Shown in pieces: positions 1 to 12,362 of a stretch of 64,000 nucleotides of DNA. Below the pieces are notes generated by a model. The model worked only from the letters and a program-made list of their open reading frames with translations, made no database searches and had not been told where the DNA came from. Source of the stretch: Citrus sinensis. Its lineage: Eukaryota; Streptophyta; Magnoliopsida; Sapindales; Rutaceae. The number at the start of each line of letters is the position of its first letter. Position 1 is the first letter of the stretch. A program made the position numbers and the translations under genes. Where the stretch lies: positions 4,030,001 through 4,094,000 of the forward strand of contig NC_068562.1 of NCBI RefSeq assembly GCF_022201045.2, given 5' to 3'.

Positions 1-3000
1 TGCAGCTATCTTTTCTAAATCCATTCTTATTATTCTTAATTATAAGCCTTCAGGTTATTGTAATCATATATATGTGGCATAAATATATCTCAGTTGTACT
101 TCTTGGTGAGTTTGATGTAGTTTCTTTTAGCGCTAAAAGAATATTTATGTTTAACAAATAATAAGTAAAGATCGATCTTAGAAGCAATGCATGGTTCCAG
201 ATCATCATTGATCTTAAACGGAAATCTTTATGATTTAGATTTAATAAATAAATTAAAATAAATTTTTTTTTGAGCCATTTAATTAATATCTTATAATTAT
301 ATATAGTGATTAATTAACACAACAACTTGCAACTTGGACATCCACAACCTCCCATTCTATGAATGAACGAACACCTATAAATAATTTGTTAAAAGCAATT
401 TCTTTTCACTTCAGAAAGCAAATAATTGCTCCTATTTAATGAAGCAAATAATTAATGGCAGATGCCAATTATACACAATTAAAAGAACTTTTCTCTTTCC
501 CAATTACTTTCACTAAAGAGCTCGATTGATCCCCAATTCACAAAATATATTATATATATATTATGAGATACACGACGCATGTGATGTGAGAATTGATTTG
601 TTGCCCATCACAAATATGTGCAAAGGCTCGCACTCGCCATTTTTCATCGCTCTCAATTGTTTCACAATCGCTTCTTTTTCTTTTTCCTTTTTAGTTTGTA
701 TAATTGTTTGTAACAAGAAATTAATGAGAAAATTAAAATAATTTGTTTCATTTATAATTCAAAACTCTACAAGAACTGTGTGCATGATATCTCAAAACAA
801 TTCGGTCTATGGGTCAGTTTGAGATTACAATGATTGATAAAATAAGTTGCTTATTCCGTACAAGTGAAATAAGCTGCTAATTAAAAAAATAGCTTGGCGT
901 TTAGTAAATTATTTTCTTATTTTTTCTGTAATTTTGAAAAGCGTGTTTGTTAAATTTTATTACAAAAGTATTATTTTATTATATAATAATCAAAATAGAC
1001 ATAAGTCTAATTCTCTTTTATTTTTGCATTAGGGTTTATTAAAAAAAAATGTAATTTTTCTTTTATTAAAAATATTAAGGTTATAATACAAATTTTAAAA
1101 AGGTGTGGTGATTTATTTAATAAGCTGCTTATAAAAAGAAAACCCCTCAAAATAAAGAAAATTATGAAATAAACAACTTTTTAAAAAACATTTCAAGTGT
1201 CATTTTTGTCAAAACTTATGAATAAACTACTTATAACATTTGAACCGCAATATCAAATAGGACCCAAGTGATGCATTATTTATTTATAGAACAATACAAT
1301 TTCATAATTTATAAAATTACTTATTTAATCATCAACCATAAAATGAATGATTATCACGTAACGTTGGATAAAATATCTTAGGATATCAATTGAAGAATAT
1401 AAAATATCTCTTTATAATTAGATTCATTTAACCTAAAAACAATGAATTAGGGGAAAAACAATTAAATTAGACCGATTTTAGTATATAATCCTTTTTTTTT
1501 TGAATTAATTCTTCATATGGAACTCATAAATTAATTGGAGAATATTTTATCATTTTTATATATCTCACATTTTCAAAAAGCTAAAAGAAAATAAACTATC
1601 TATTTTTAATTTTATACTTTTAAGTTAGAGGAATGAGAAAGTTCAAATGAATATTTTAAGCCCCTAATTCTCTAATATTAGTACTCTGATGGTCAACCAA
1701 TAAAGTTGCTTGAAAATTACTCTTAGAAAAATTACAATAATATATACAACATATTATATTAGATTGCATGTATAAAATTTGTACATAACTTGTATTAGTA
1801 GTATTATTGTTGAAGTTTTTAAAGTATCACAATTGAAAATTAAATTATGCAAAATCTGACACCAGATATTAGAAAAAATTGAATTTTAATTCTTTTGTAA
1901 GATTGTGAGCTAAATTTAAATAAATATCAAACATTTACATCACTTTGTGATATATTTTATTTGATGCAATCAATCCCACAAAAGATCATTGTGAATCAAC
2001 ATCATTATGTAAAACACACATGACAAGGATTAGACGATTATGATATATAGAAATGGTATGAAAATCCATAAGTTGCTAAAATCAAGACTAATATAACAAG
2101 CACGAATGGCTAGAATTAACCCCTCCTACTTTGTAAACATATGACATAAACGTTTTGATATTTTTAGTCATATTTATGGAAAGAAGCAAAACTAATATAG
2201 CATGCACGAATGACCCAGAAATATGACTGTCAAGTGCATGCAGTCAATTGGAAATGAATCTAAGATATTGCATTTGATTAGTTAATTTAATTACATTTTG
2301 AGAGGTCCAAATTGTCATATGTGATTCACATATGATAAGGATCAAAACCATTAAGATATACATAAATAACAAGAATTAATATTATTAATTATGCAATGCA
2401 CATATGGTAAGATTTAAAAAAACATTATCTCATTCACATATGACAAAAATAACAACCATCGTAAGAATTTAAATATGAAAAAAAAAACCGAATATATTGT
2501 ATTTGATTATTTACTTTTATCATATAAATCTAATTAATACAAACTTTGGCACATAAACTGAGTTGCGTGCGTAAGTATATTTGCACGTACTGTGCTCGTA
2601 TTTAAACTACCTAAAAAGTTCCATATTTCATATTGGAATCCCTGTTCTTAATTTTTAACTAAGATTGGATTCTTTGTCGAAAAAGCTTCTTGTAACAAAA
2701 GAAAAATTAATAAAAAGAAATGAAGATATCATCCCCTAACTGGCTAGCTAGCTAGAGTGGTAAACAAGTGAGACACATGCATCTCATTCTATCTGCCCAG
2801 CACTTTAAATATTATACTCACACATATACACTTTTTCCTTAGGATTCCTTTAATGTCAATGTAAATCACTATGTTTTCAATCCCCAAATATATATTTAAT
2901 CAAAATTATCATAATAATATAATCAGTCTCAATAGATGGTGAAGAAAACAATGTGTATGTGTGCGTGTGTAATTTGTAACTCAACTGTATAATGATGTAA

Positions 3001-3400
3001 ATTAAAGCAAATGCAAGAGCTCACCTACCCTTGTCATATAAAATTGTTCACCATGATCCTCGACACCAGAACAAGTACAAAACACAAATTCTAACCAAAT
3101 CAATTTTGATTAAATATCATATCACATCCACGTGATTGCTGCACCATAATTCATCTTTAAATAATTAATTTATCTCTGACAATCATCTTATTATAAAATA
3201 ACTACAAGTTGTTGAAATCATTAGACAACAAAATTTTATGCCTAAAGCTAAATGATGATAATTTATTCAAAAGGCAATATAGGTTTCTTGTTACATGCAA
3301 CATGAAATTTGCGTTGTTAATTTGGCCGCCTCTTCACATTCGGCCATCACAGCCGGCACCCATCGCTATCGGAGATCAACAAGCTCAAAATGAAAGAGCC
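1..3400. other. AT-rich intergenic region, no gene seen
   Basis: No reading frame here has protein-like composition or credible splice partners. The DNA is AT-rich with many homopolymer runs. The only structure I can support is a MITE-like element at about 811-1265, listed separately. The last few hundred bases grade into the promoter of the GH3 gene. Confidence 0.6.
811..1265. mobile_element. MITE-like element, hAT-style termini
   Basis: The left end reads GGGTCAGTTTGAGATTAC. The reverse complement of the right end reads GGGTCCTATTTGATATTGC, so the two ends form imperfect terminal inverted repeats about 455 bp apart. The interior is AT-rich and non-coding. The GGGNC(N)TNTTTG terminus is common in short non-autonomous plant DNA transposons. 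I did not find a clear target-site duplication, so the exact borders are uncertain. Confidence 0.45.
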
Positions 3401-3460
3401 GCGTGGTCCGGCTGACGTCCTGGGACCAAACAATTACGTACCTTTGCTGACATGGATACA

Positions 3461-3484
3461 CACGTGGACCCGACATGTCGGGTC
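3461..3484. promoter_or_regulatory. G-box abutting a palindromic auxin-response-like element
   Basis: CACGTG at 3461-3466 is followed directly by the perfect 18-bp palindrome GACCCGACATGTCGGGTC at 3467-3484. The palindrome holds two TGTCGG cores (3476-3481 on +, 3470-3475 on -) pointing away from each other with no spacer. TGTCGG is a high-affinity ARF-binding core, and G-box/AuxRE composites are known from GH3-type promoters. Further TGTCNN copies lie at 3519-3524 (TGTCGG), 3574-3579 (TGTCGC) and 3658-3663 (TGTCGA). ACGT cores occur at 3661-3668 and 3676-3683. The site lies about 380 bp upstream of the start codon. The sequence is seen; the function is inferred. Confidence 0.6.
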
Positions 3485-3719
3485 TTTAAAGCGATTCATA
3501 CGTGTCATGGGCCCAGCTTGTCGGCCTTGTTTACTACAATCACTCGTTAGGACAAAAATATTTGGCAGGGAGATGTCGCTATGACCAGAAACGATCTACC
3601 CGCTTCTTTCCAAATACCGTAGTCTACGATGTAAGGTAAGTATGTGTATCGTCCGGCTGTCGACGTGGACATCGATGACGTGGCACTACTGAATGAAGGT
3701 AAACTCGTCATTGTTCCCC

Positions 3720-3727
3720 TATATAAG
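3720..3727 (+). promoter_or_regulatory. TATA box of the GH3 gene
   Basis: TATATAAG lies in the near-palindromic context CCCCTATATAAGGG, about 120 bp upstream of the GH3 ATG at 3846. This implies a transcription start near 3750 and a leader of roughly 95 nt. Confidence 0.7.
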
Positions 3728-3845
3728 GGCATGCAATTTCTTGAATTCCTACACACCGCACCATCTATTGAATTTTCTTCTTGAGCCAGCTTTTAGTTAA
3801 AAACAATCAAATTTAATTTCTCAAATAATCTTTAATTTCTGAATC

Positions 3846-5876
3846 ATGGCCATTGATTCGGCTCTCCCATCCCCACTTGGGACACCTCTTTGTGAGAAAG
3901 ATGCAAAAGCGCTTCGTTTCATTGAAGAAATGACAAGAAATGCTGACCCGGTTCAAGAGAGGGTTTTGGCTGCGATACTCAGCCGAAACGGTGAGACTGA
4001 GTACCTCCGCCGGTTCAACCTTGATGGCGCAACAGACCGTGACACTTTCAAGTCCAAAGTCCCTGTTGTTACTTATGAAGATCTCCAGCCTGAAATCCAA
4101 CGTATCGCTAATGGCGATCGCTCTGCCATCCTGTCCTCTCACCCTGTCTCTGAGTTCCTCACCAGGTGAGCCGTGAACATATTTCGAGATATATATATAT
4201 AGTCTTTATATATTTCTCATTTTTGTTTCTGACTTTTAGTATATACGTTTAATTAAATTGCAGTTCTGGGACTTCAGCTGGTGAAAGAAAACTGATGCCA
4301 ACGATTCATGAAGAGCTGGATCGTCGCCAGCTGTTGTTCAGCCTTCTCATGCCTGTCATGAACCTGTGAGTGTTTTTTCTACTCTTGAAGTTTTCGTGTT
4401 TGAGTTTGCTACGATTTACACATACACACAACCTGGAAATTAAAACCCAGTTGATATTTATTGTTTAATTCTTGATAAATTAATTAATGTGTTGATAACA
4501 GTTACGTGCCTGGGCTGGACAAAGGGAAGGGCCTATACTTCTTGTTTGTGAAAGCAGAAACGAAGACTGCCAGTGGGCTATTGGCACGTCCGGTGCTCAC
4601 AAGCTACTACAAGAGTGAGCAATTCAAGACCAGGCCATATGATCCTTTCAATGTCTACACTAGCCCCGACGAGGCCATTCTTTGCGTTGATTCTTTCCAG
4701 AGCATGTACATTCAGATGCTCTGCGGCCTTATCATGCGCGAGGAAGTGCTTCGTGTTGGTGCAGTGTTTGCCTCTGGCCTCCTTAGAGCCATTAGGTTTC
4801 TTCAGCTCAATTGGAAACAACTTGCCGATGATATCTCAGCAGGAACCCTTAACCCTAATGTCACTGACCCTTCAATCAGAAAATGCATGGAAAATATCTT
4901 GAAACCAAACCCAGAACTCGCAGAGTTTATCACTAAAGAATGCTCAGGAGAGGAGTGGGATGGTATCATAACAAGGATTTGGCCTAACACAAAGTATCTT
5001 GACGTGATTGTCACTGGAGCCATGGCCCAGTACATTCCCACACTTGATCATTACAGTGGTGGCTTGCCTCTGGCTTGCACCATGTATGCTTCCTCTGAGT
5101 GCTTTTTTGGCCTTAACATGAAGCCAATGTGTAAACCATCTGAGGTCTCCTACACCATCATGCCAAACATGGGTTACTTTGAGTTCTTGCCTCACGACCC
5201 AAATTCTCCTCCTCTCTCTCCTGAATCACCTCCACGCCTTGTTGATCTCGCCCACGTCCAAGTTGGCAAACAGTATGAGCTTGTGGTCACAACCTACGCT
5301 GGCCTGAACCGTTACCGAGTTGGTGACATCCTCCTTGTCACCGGATACTACAACTCGGCTCCCCAATTTCGTTTTGTCAAAAGAAAGAATGTTTTGTTGA
5401 GCATTGACTCAGACAAAACCGACGAGGCTGAACTGCAAAAGGGCATTGATAATGCTTCCTTGCTGTTGAAGGAATTCAACGCCAGCGTCATTGAGTACAC
5501 AAGTTATGCTGACACAACGACAATTCCAGGACATTATGTGATATTCTGGGAGTTGCTTGTTAAAGATGCAGCCAATTCACCAAGTGATGAGGTGCTGAAT
5601 CAATGTTGCCTGGTAGTGGAAGAGTCGCTGAACTCGGTGTATCGACAAGGCCGAGTTGCTGATAATTCAATTGGACCACTAGAGATAAGGGTGGTGAAAA
5701 ATGGGACATTTGAGGAGCTAATGGACTATGCCATTTCACGGGGCGCGTCAATTAATCAGTACAAAGCGCCAAGGTGTGTTAGTTTCACTCCCATTCTGGA
5801 ACTACTTAATGGTAGGGTGGTCTCAAAGCATTTTAGCCCAGCTGCTCCTCACTGGGTCCCAGAACGACGACGTTGA
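3846..5876 (+). CDS. GH3.1: GH3 family indole-3-acetic acid-amido synthetase (group II)
   Basis: The enzyme adenylates auxin and conjugates it to amino acids in the cytosol, which lowers free IAA. Exons are 3846-4165, 4264-4365 and 4502-5876, giving 598 residues, the usual GH3 length. The ATP/AMP-binding signature [10 protein letters not shown] is at about residues 107-116 and spans intron 1. The second motif YASSECFFG is near 336 and YRVGD near 412, followed by the [18 protein letters not shown] block. The C-terminus ([11 protein letters not shown], then [13 protein letters not shown]) is typical of group II enzymes of the GH3.1/3.5/3.6 kind. It reads closest to Arabidopsis GH3.1 from memory; orthology within the subgroup is not certain. 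The promoter carries several TGTCNN cores, so auxin induction is likely. The residue before RYRVGD is Asn (TYAGLN), a position I recall as variable. Confidence 0.93.
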
Positions 5877-6350
5877 GGACTGCACCATGACGAGCGTCAT
5901 GTATGGCATTATAGAATAAAGAAATTTCTAGAGAAATTTTCCTGGGGTTCCAACCAAAAAGGTCCAGCTAGCAGCTTGAGGAGACCGAGATCAGATTCGG
6001 AGCAGCCTCTCTCTCTCTCTATGTCATCTCTTTGTTGTTAATTGAACTTTTAAAAGCGTCTTTTAGCTTCTTTTGAAATTTGATGGTAGTGTGTGTTTGT
6101 GCAATAAGTTCACATAATCTCCCTGTGCGCGTGATGTAAGTGTCTATGGAATGTCGATGGCATGTCGTTGTCGTCGTCGTGTCTCTTTTAATTTTCTTTC
6201 AGCTTTCTGAAAGTTGAGGAAAAGGGGTTGGAAGTGCTTGCCATGAACAGCTTTAGTTCCATGTCCTGTATTTAATTCTGGCAAATTTGTAATTAGATCC
6301 GGTGATGCTTTAAATTATTAATTAATGTATATTTTTCTTTTGTACTACTG
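5877..6350 (+). other. Probable GH3 3' UTR
   Basis: T-rich sequence follows the stop codon, with a CT run (6006-6021) and a GTC/TCG-rich patch (about 6150-6185) before AT-rich intergenic DNA. The poly(A) site cannot be fixed from sequence alone. Confidence 0.4.
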
Positions 6351-8940
6351 TAGGCTTTATTTGCATGGATTTTTGCGCACATGCTAGTTATTCCTTTGTT
6401 GTTGTTATTAGGCTTTCATTTTGAAGTGACGAGTTCATTACCTCTTGCGCTTATTACTAGGTTTCTATTCACGTCTCTTTTGTTTGGAATCATATACATC
6501 ACGTTACATATACTTGTGCTGCAATGGTTATTGCTCCTGTGGCTATGACAGCCTCATTCGGTGCCTCTCATTTCACATGAAATAAATAAAGAAGTTTATT
6601 CACTCAGTAAATATTTTTTTTTTAAAACAATTCATTCAATAAAAGAAAAAGATTCTCCAATAATTGCAAAAATTAAAAATATGACAAGCCAATAAGGTGA
6701 CTTGGATCTGAAGGAATTTAATCAGTGACATCTCTTTATTCTTTTCTGAGTAATAACGAAGGTTACGAGAAGCACGGTGAGCGAAGATAAAATTATGAAA
6801 TCCTGATCACAAAATTTGCTCAATTGGTGTAAAGATTGATGCTCAGTTCTTAGCTAATAAAATGTGGTATTTACTTTAACAAAATGTCTCATCCTAAAAT
6901 TTATATGCTTGCACCATAGGCGCATATATTATGAGGGCATGTATTATCGCCTTAAACAAATACTGGGCGATAGAGAAATTAGGCCTCATTCCCTCTCGTC
7001 TCTACGTACATCAAGTACAAGTACAATAATATATACTGCATATAGATCGATTTCATTTTAATTAATCACTTGCCACCCGTACAAGTTACTTCATTAATTT
7101 ATAACTAAAATTTCATAGAATTGGTCGTCTGAGGCATAAAGATTTCTCTTTGGCAATTTCTCGCCGGTAGGAAAATTAGAACTGCCATAAAGAACTTCGC
7201 GAGGGTCTCGAGGATAACTCAAATTCAAAAAAAAAAAAAAAAGTGTTTGCTGTAGCGCGGGGGAAATCACATGCTAATTCAGCTTTCTAATTACTTAAAA
7301 GCTTTCAAAATCCGGCTTTAACATGACAAGGCCGGTGGTCCTAAATTGGCTTACTTCTTAAAGTGACTTTAGTGCTTGCTTAAAGAATAAAAGTGAAACT
7401 TTGGGGGCGATAATGTTCCTCAAAGTGAAAATTTCCCTGTTAAAGTAAATCTTTGAATGTCACCCATGTCAGTTTAAACCCTAACAAAGAAATTCAGTCA
7501 TCGCATATAAAGTTGGCACCATTTCCATCTAATGGTCTTGGTCTGAACACAGGTTGACTAAAAATACTAAATACAGAACTTAACTTTTAAATAATGAGTT
7601 GACCAACTCATTATTAGAAAGTATTATTTAGTTCCAACAATTGAGGCCACAAAAGCAACAGTATTTGTTTCAATTACCATATAATTATGATGATCAGGCG
7701 GCGCCTAAGGCAAACAATTAAAAGCTTTGATTATCGACAATGAATTGATCACCTTGTCTCCCTGGACCAAGACCTTGGTATCAATACGGAAAAGGCAAGC
7801 CACGATCACGGTACTGTGAACAACTGCCACGGCAGGCTAATGTGGCGTCGGCGACTTTGTTCTCTTCATGTTGATCAGCAGCCCTCCTTCCCTGTAGTCA
7901 TTTAATTAATTTGGTCTCAGCATTATCAGGACCAAGATGAAGTACAGCTGGTTGCGTTAATTAATTAAGCCTAAGAGATTTGAAATTGTACGTCAGAAGT
8001 CCATGCATCCAATTTGGTAAAACCATATGCTTTATGATAACAATTTGCTAGTGTTAGGCATTGTAATCCACGGCACTAGTAATCTAATTAAGCAGTTTCC
8101 TTTATCATTGGAAATTAACATGCCTATGATATGATATATAAATATACATGTATGCGCGCACGACAAACTGTGCTAAAATAATAAAATAACAGATTTTATA
8201 TCAATTCTCTTACAATAGAAAAATGAAAATAAAGAAAGCATTGAACGCATACATTGTCGAGATAATATAAGATCACTGTTATTTAAACAAGAAAAATTAA
8301 GTAAAAAGAAGACAAAATTAACTATGACACCATAGGTATAAGAGGAAAAATATAAAATAATCAATTAATGTTATGACTCCATGCGGTATTATATATAGTT
8401 CATTCTATCTTCTTTCAGTATCTTTAGTATTTTTCTAATAAAATGCTATATTGGTTCAATTAATGTGTCATATGATGTGACATTGTTATAAATTATCATG
8501 TGTTACTTTTTCATTTTATTATTGCATGGTGAATTGTATTAATTAGAATACAACTTTGTACATCAACTTTATAAGTATTGAATTATTCGAAGTCTTCAAT
8601 GCTATATTAGGGATGACAATTTTTCCAGATTCAATCTAAAATAGATATTTGTATCTAGAAAGTAATCGTCACGAGGTGATACTTATAGATGTATACACTC
8701 TCTCGGTTGGATTATTTTCACATTTACCACTCAGTCAATTAGCTAAAAATCAAATACACAAATGACATGAATTCAGCAAAGAATGGAGTATACACTGGAA
8801 GTGCCAAGCACCCTCAGTGTTTTACTCAACTATTTTACTTCTTAACAGACTTCTGTAGCAAACATTAACACAATCCAATTCCAGTCATATATATATGATT
8901 AAGTGTCAAAAGGAAATAGCTAGTCAATCAGGAACATTAG
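6350..8940. other. Intergenic region between the GH3 and MADS genes
   Basis: No supported gene. The short open frames lack protein-like composition. A 15-bp poly(A) tract lies near 7228-7242. The DNA is AT-rich with no repeat family I can identify. The two neighbouring genes point towards each other, so this region holds both 3' ends. Confidence 0.5.
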
Positions 8941-11252
8941 TTAAATGAATGAAATCGGTTGTACCTGTTGAATATTATTCATCCCTTGAGAAAAATCAGC
9001 GTTATTGAAAAATTGGTCACGCGGCAGTTGGCGGATGTAGCCATTAGCCTCAGGCCTAGAACTGCTGCTCACTATATTCCCAGTTGGAAATCCAGTGCCA
9101 TAAAGATTCGGCAATGCAGTTGGAAACACTTCAGCAAATGGTTGTGATGACTCATTTCTATAATTCAGAAAATTCGATGATATTGTAAAAGGTACATAAA
9201 AGTATTGAGGAACAAATAAATATTCAAATAGATGGTAATTTTGACTTGTTGAATGTAGAAATTAAGAACCTCAAGTGCTGAAATTGAGATGAATTAGAAA
9301 AATTTCTGGCATTCAGAAATCCAGCATCATACTGTTGTGGCCAATTACCCAGGCAATAATTTGAACTTCCCATCATGAAACCACTGGCAGCTGCACTTTG
9401 TGAATGCATTGGCCGTTTCTAATTGCCACAGCAAAGGAAAATGGTCAAATGTAATTTCTTTAATTATTTATGATAAAAAAATCATAGCAAAAAATTATAT
9501 ATGCCTTTTGATAAATTTCAATTTGGGAGATTGCCAGTTTCTTGCATTTAATTTTGTACTTCATACCTCTGAATTAGACGTTTCTTGGATGCTGTTATTA
9601 GTTTCCAAATTTTGCTGAGTTAACATAAAAATAGCAGTAAAATTATGTTAAAAAGATGCATTATCTGATATACAAATGTATTTTGTGGAAACTATAAATA
9701 GATCTTACCTTACGAATATAGACAAGTTTCAAGGTCTCTTCCAAGAAGCCCTCAAGAAATTCGGCCTCACTTGCTGATTTTATACAGCTTGGACTTTTTA
9801 AAAAATACCTGTGACAGTCAATTTTGCATTGATATTCTCAAAATTAAAGGTTATAATGCTTGGAAACTTAATGGTGCTGTGTGGTTGTAGTGATATGCAT
9901 ACTGCAATTGCTTCTCAACTTCTTCCAATTCGGCACAGAGCTTAGTGATTTCATTTTCAATTTCCTGAAATATTTCAAACATATTCATCAACTACTTCAC
10001 CGCAGTGCTTCCTAAAATTAAATAAAAAATAAAATAAAGTGATTGACTCAGAAACCTACCTCTAACTCAGAATCAACACTCATTTTCCGGTCTCTGCCGC
10101 CGTTATTGCTAAATTTTTTAAAGATAAGAATTAGCGAAAAAATATTTTACAAATTCAAAGAACTAAATAATCAGATGACAAACCAATTAGTTGGAGCTAG
10201 GTGGTGGTGGAGCTCAGCTTCAAGACTCATCTGAGCAATAATCCGGCGGACCATCTGATTGTAATTTCACATTACGTCACATGTCTTATAAATGTCAAAT
10301 TAGAATTTTTAAAATGTTACAGTAGTTTTGAGCTTGTTACCTCTTGATCACGCAGCCTTTTGTCATTGAGTGATTCAGGAAAAAGTATCAGTGGATTCAA
10401 GTTAAAATGAATTCAAAAAAAAAAGAAATAGACACATCAAAGTTAGTATCATGATCAATTATTTTTCACAATAACAATTTCATAAAAATTAATTACTTGA
10501 CCTTGCGAGTATATACAATTTTACTTTTAAAATTATAAAAAATATCATATTATCCTTCTCCATTTAGTGCTTGTCACGTGGATATACATATTATCATGAT
10601 TAGTTGAATAAAGCACATGGCAAGCACTAAATAGAAAAAGAGCAGTGCTCCAGGACCTCTCTAGACTTATCTCATAATTTTTTTGATATTCTACTTTACA
10701 CATAAGAAACTACATCTTATTAGAAAAAAAAAAAAAAAAGGAATCTCAAGACATTGTATATCACATGTGCTTCAAATGATTAAATACTTTTATAAGTCAA
10801 TTTTGGATTTTAAAGTAATATCATGAATGAACTAATAAGCCTCTGAAAATAATTGCTTACGCTGCACGTTGATGATGAGGAAGATCAATAAAATGCATAA
10901 GAATTTCGTCCAACCTTGATCATAAAATAGAGTAAAATTAGCGAAAGGACATCAAATAAGATTTCAGGGGGAACAAAAAAAAATCCTGAAATCTTATTTG
11001 GGCGTGATATACATCAAGAATTATAAATCGAATTAGAATATTGAAGGAAAAAAAAAACTAAGTGTACCTTTTCTTTCCATCAAACAGAATTAATTTTCCA
11101 GCTGGGGAAAAAATGATGAGAGCAACCTCTACATCACAAAGGGTTGAAATTTCATAAGCTTTCTTGACAAGCCCACTTTTTCTTTTGGCAAAGGTAATAT
11201 GCCTATATGTTCTGTTTTCAATTTTCTTAATTTGTAGCCTAACTCTCCCCAT
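8941..11252 (-). CDS. MIKC*-type MADS-box transcription factor (AGL66/AGL104-like)
   Basis: DNA-binding nuclear regulator. Exons on the minus strand are 11252-11068, 10914-10861, exon 3, 10254-10184, 10108-10060, 9964-9903, 9808-9709, 9614-9567, 9418-9270 and 9157-8941. The MADS domain begins [20 protein letters not shown], and the leucine/glutamate-rich region after exon 3 is keratin-like. Layout and exon phases resemble the S-clade of MIKC* factors, which act mainly in pollen. Exon 3 is odd. The homologous-looking stretch [15 protein letters not shown] would begin at 10386 but has no AG acceptor there. The first usable AG gives a 16-nt exon, 10356-10341, in the same frame. The product is 326 residues with the long exon or 316 with the short one. 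A donor-like CAG|GTACAA near the end could extend the gene, but the frame stops 7 codons later. Confidence 0.82.
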
Positions 11253-11809
11253 TTTCTTTTCTTCTTTCTTCTGCCTCAAACTCACACTCACACGGGTTTT
11301 GCTTTTAATTAACCCTAATTTTCTCTCTTAATAAACCAACATATAGAATGCAGTTTGAGGATAGCAGGTCCACAAAATAATTAATGTTTCCACACTATCA
11401 TTATCTTCATAGTTGTCGTCCTTCAATTACCATATGTGAACTAATTCGTGTAGATTTTCTATTAAGTAGCTATTATTAAAGACACAAAACCAGAGACTCA
11501 ATTATCCAGATAATGCCAAATGGGAATTATACAACACTGACTTGTAATAATCATTTGTTTTTCCGCATCTTTCAGACCAGCAGTAAGCAAATACAAATAT
11601 GAACACGATTTTAAAGCACGTGAGTATAGGAAGAGTATTATTGTAGTCTATATAAATTATCTGCTTGTATAGTAAAAAAAAATGAAAATATCAAGAATGA
11701 CATTTCAAAAATATATGCATGCGTTAATTAATTTTTTGAAACGAAAAATCATTAAATGATTTTCCATAATAGAATTCAAATACTTTTTTATTTTTAGAAA
11801 TATTTATAT

Positions 11810-12090
11810 TGTTTTAGGTAGGTTGTTATTGAGGTTGATAGTTGTATCTTAAAAGTTATAATTTTAAAGTGTTTGTAAACATTAGGTGTTGTAAATCGAA
11901 AACTAAGTTGATTTGATCAACCACTTTTATGATGAAAAAATTATAATATTTTTACTATTTTTGACAAAATTATTGTTTAAAATTATGTTTACAGCATATT
12001 ATTAACTTTTATTTTATATTTACAGTTTTTTTCCACAACAGGTATATCTAAAAATCTACACCACTTTAATACCAAATAAGATCTTGGTGA
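11810..12090. mobile_element. MITE-like dispersed repeat, copy A
   Basis: The block is clearly homologous to 56731-56988. Both share GTTGATTTGATCAACCACTT-like and TTTTATGATGAAAAAAT stretches in the same order, and both end in AATACCAAA(T/C)A(A/G)GA. Copy B has recognisable terminal inverted repeats; here the left end is more eroded. Both copies are in the same orientation. Confidence 0.55.
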
Positions 12091-12330
12091 AACCAAGAAA
12101 AACAGATTCTTGCCAATGAAAGCTGTGGTCGAGTTGCACACAGTTTTTGGACAATGTTTTGGAAGTGTTTCATGCTTTCATTGCCAACTCAGTATATTGT
12201 TTTCACTCAAATCCAATGATATGTTAAGTTGTCACAAACAATATACATATTTATAGTTTTAAGTACCAATATAAAAGAGTTTTGGAAAATTTACCATTTA
12301 GCCACACTCTAACTTTCACTTCTAAAACAA

Positions 12331-12331
12331 A

Positions 12332-12358
<27 letters not shown>
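12331..12358. repeat. CA dinucleotide microsatellite
   Basis: About 14 uninterrupted CA units between A-rich flanks, in intergenic DNA. Confidence 0.9.

Positions 12359-12362
<4 letters not shown>

Noticed and set aside
3846-4142. Open frames on both strands overlapping GH3 exon 1
   Set aside because: They are alternate-frame shadows of a well-conserved GH3 exon.
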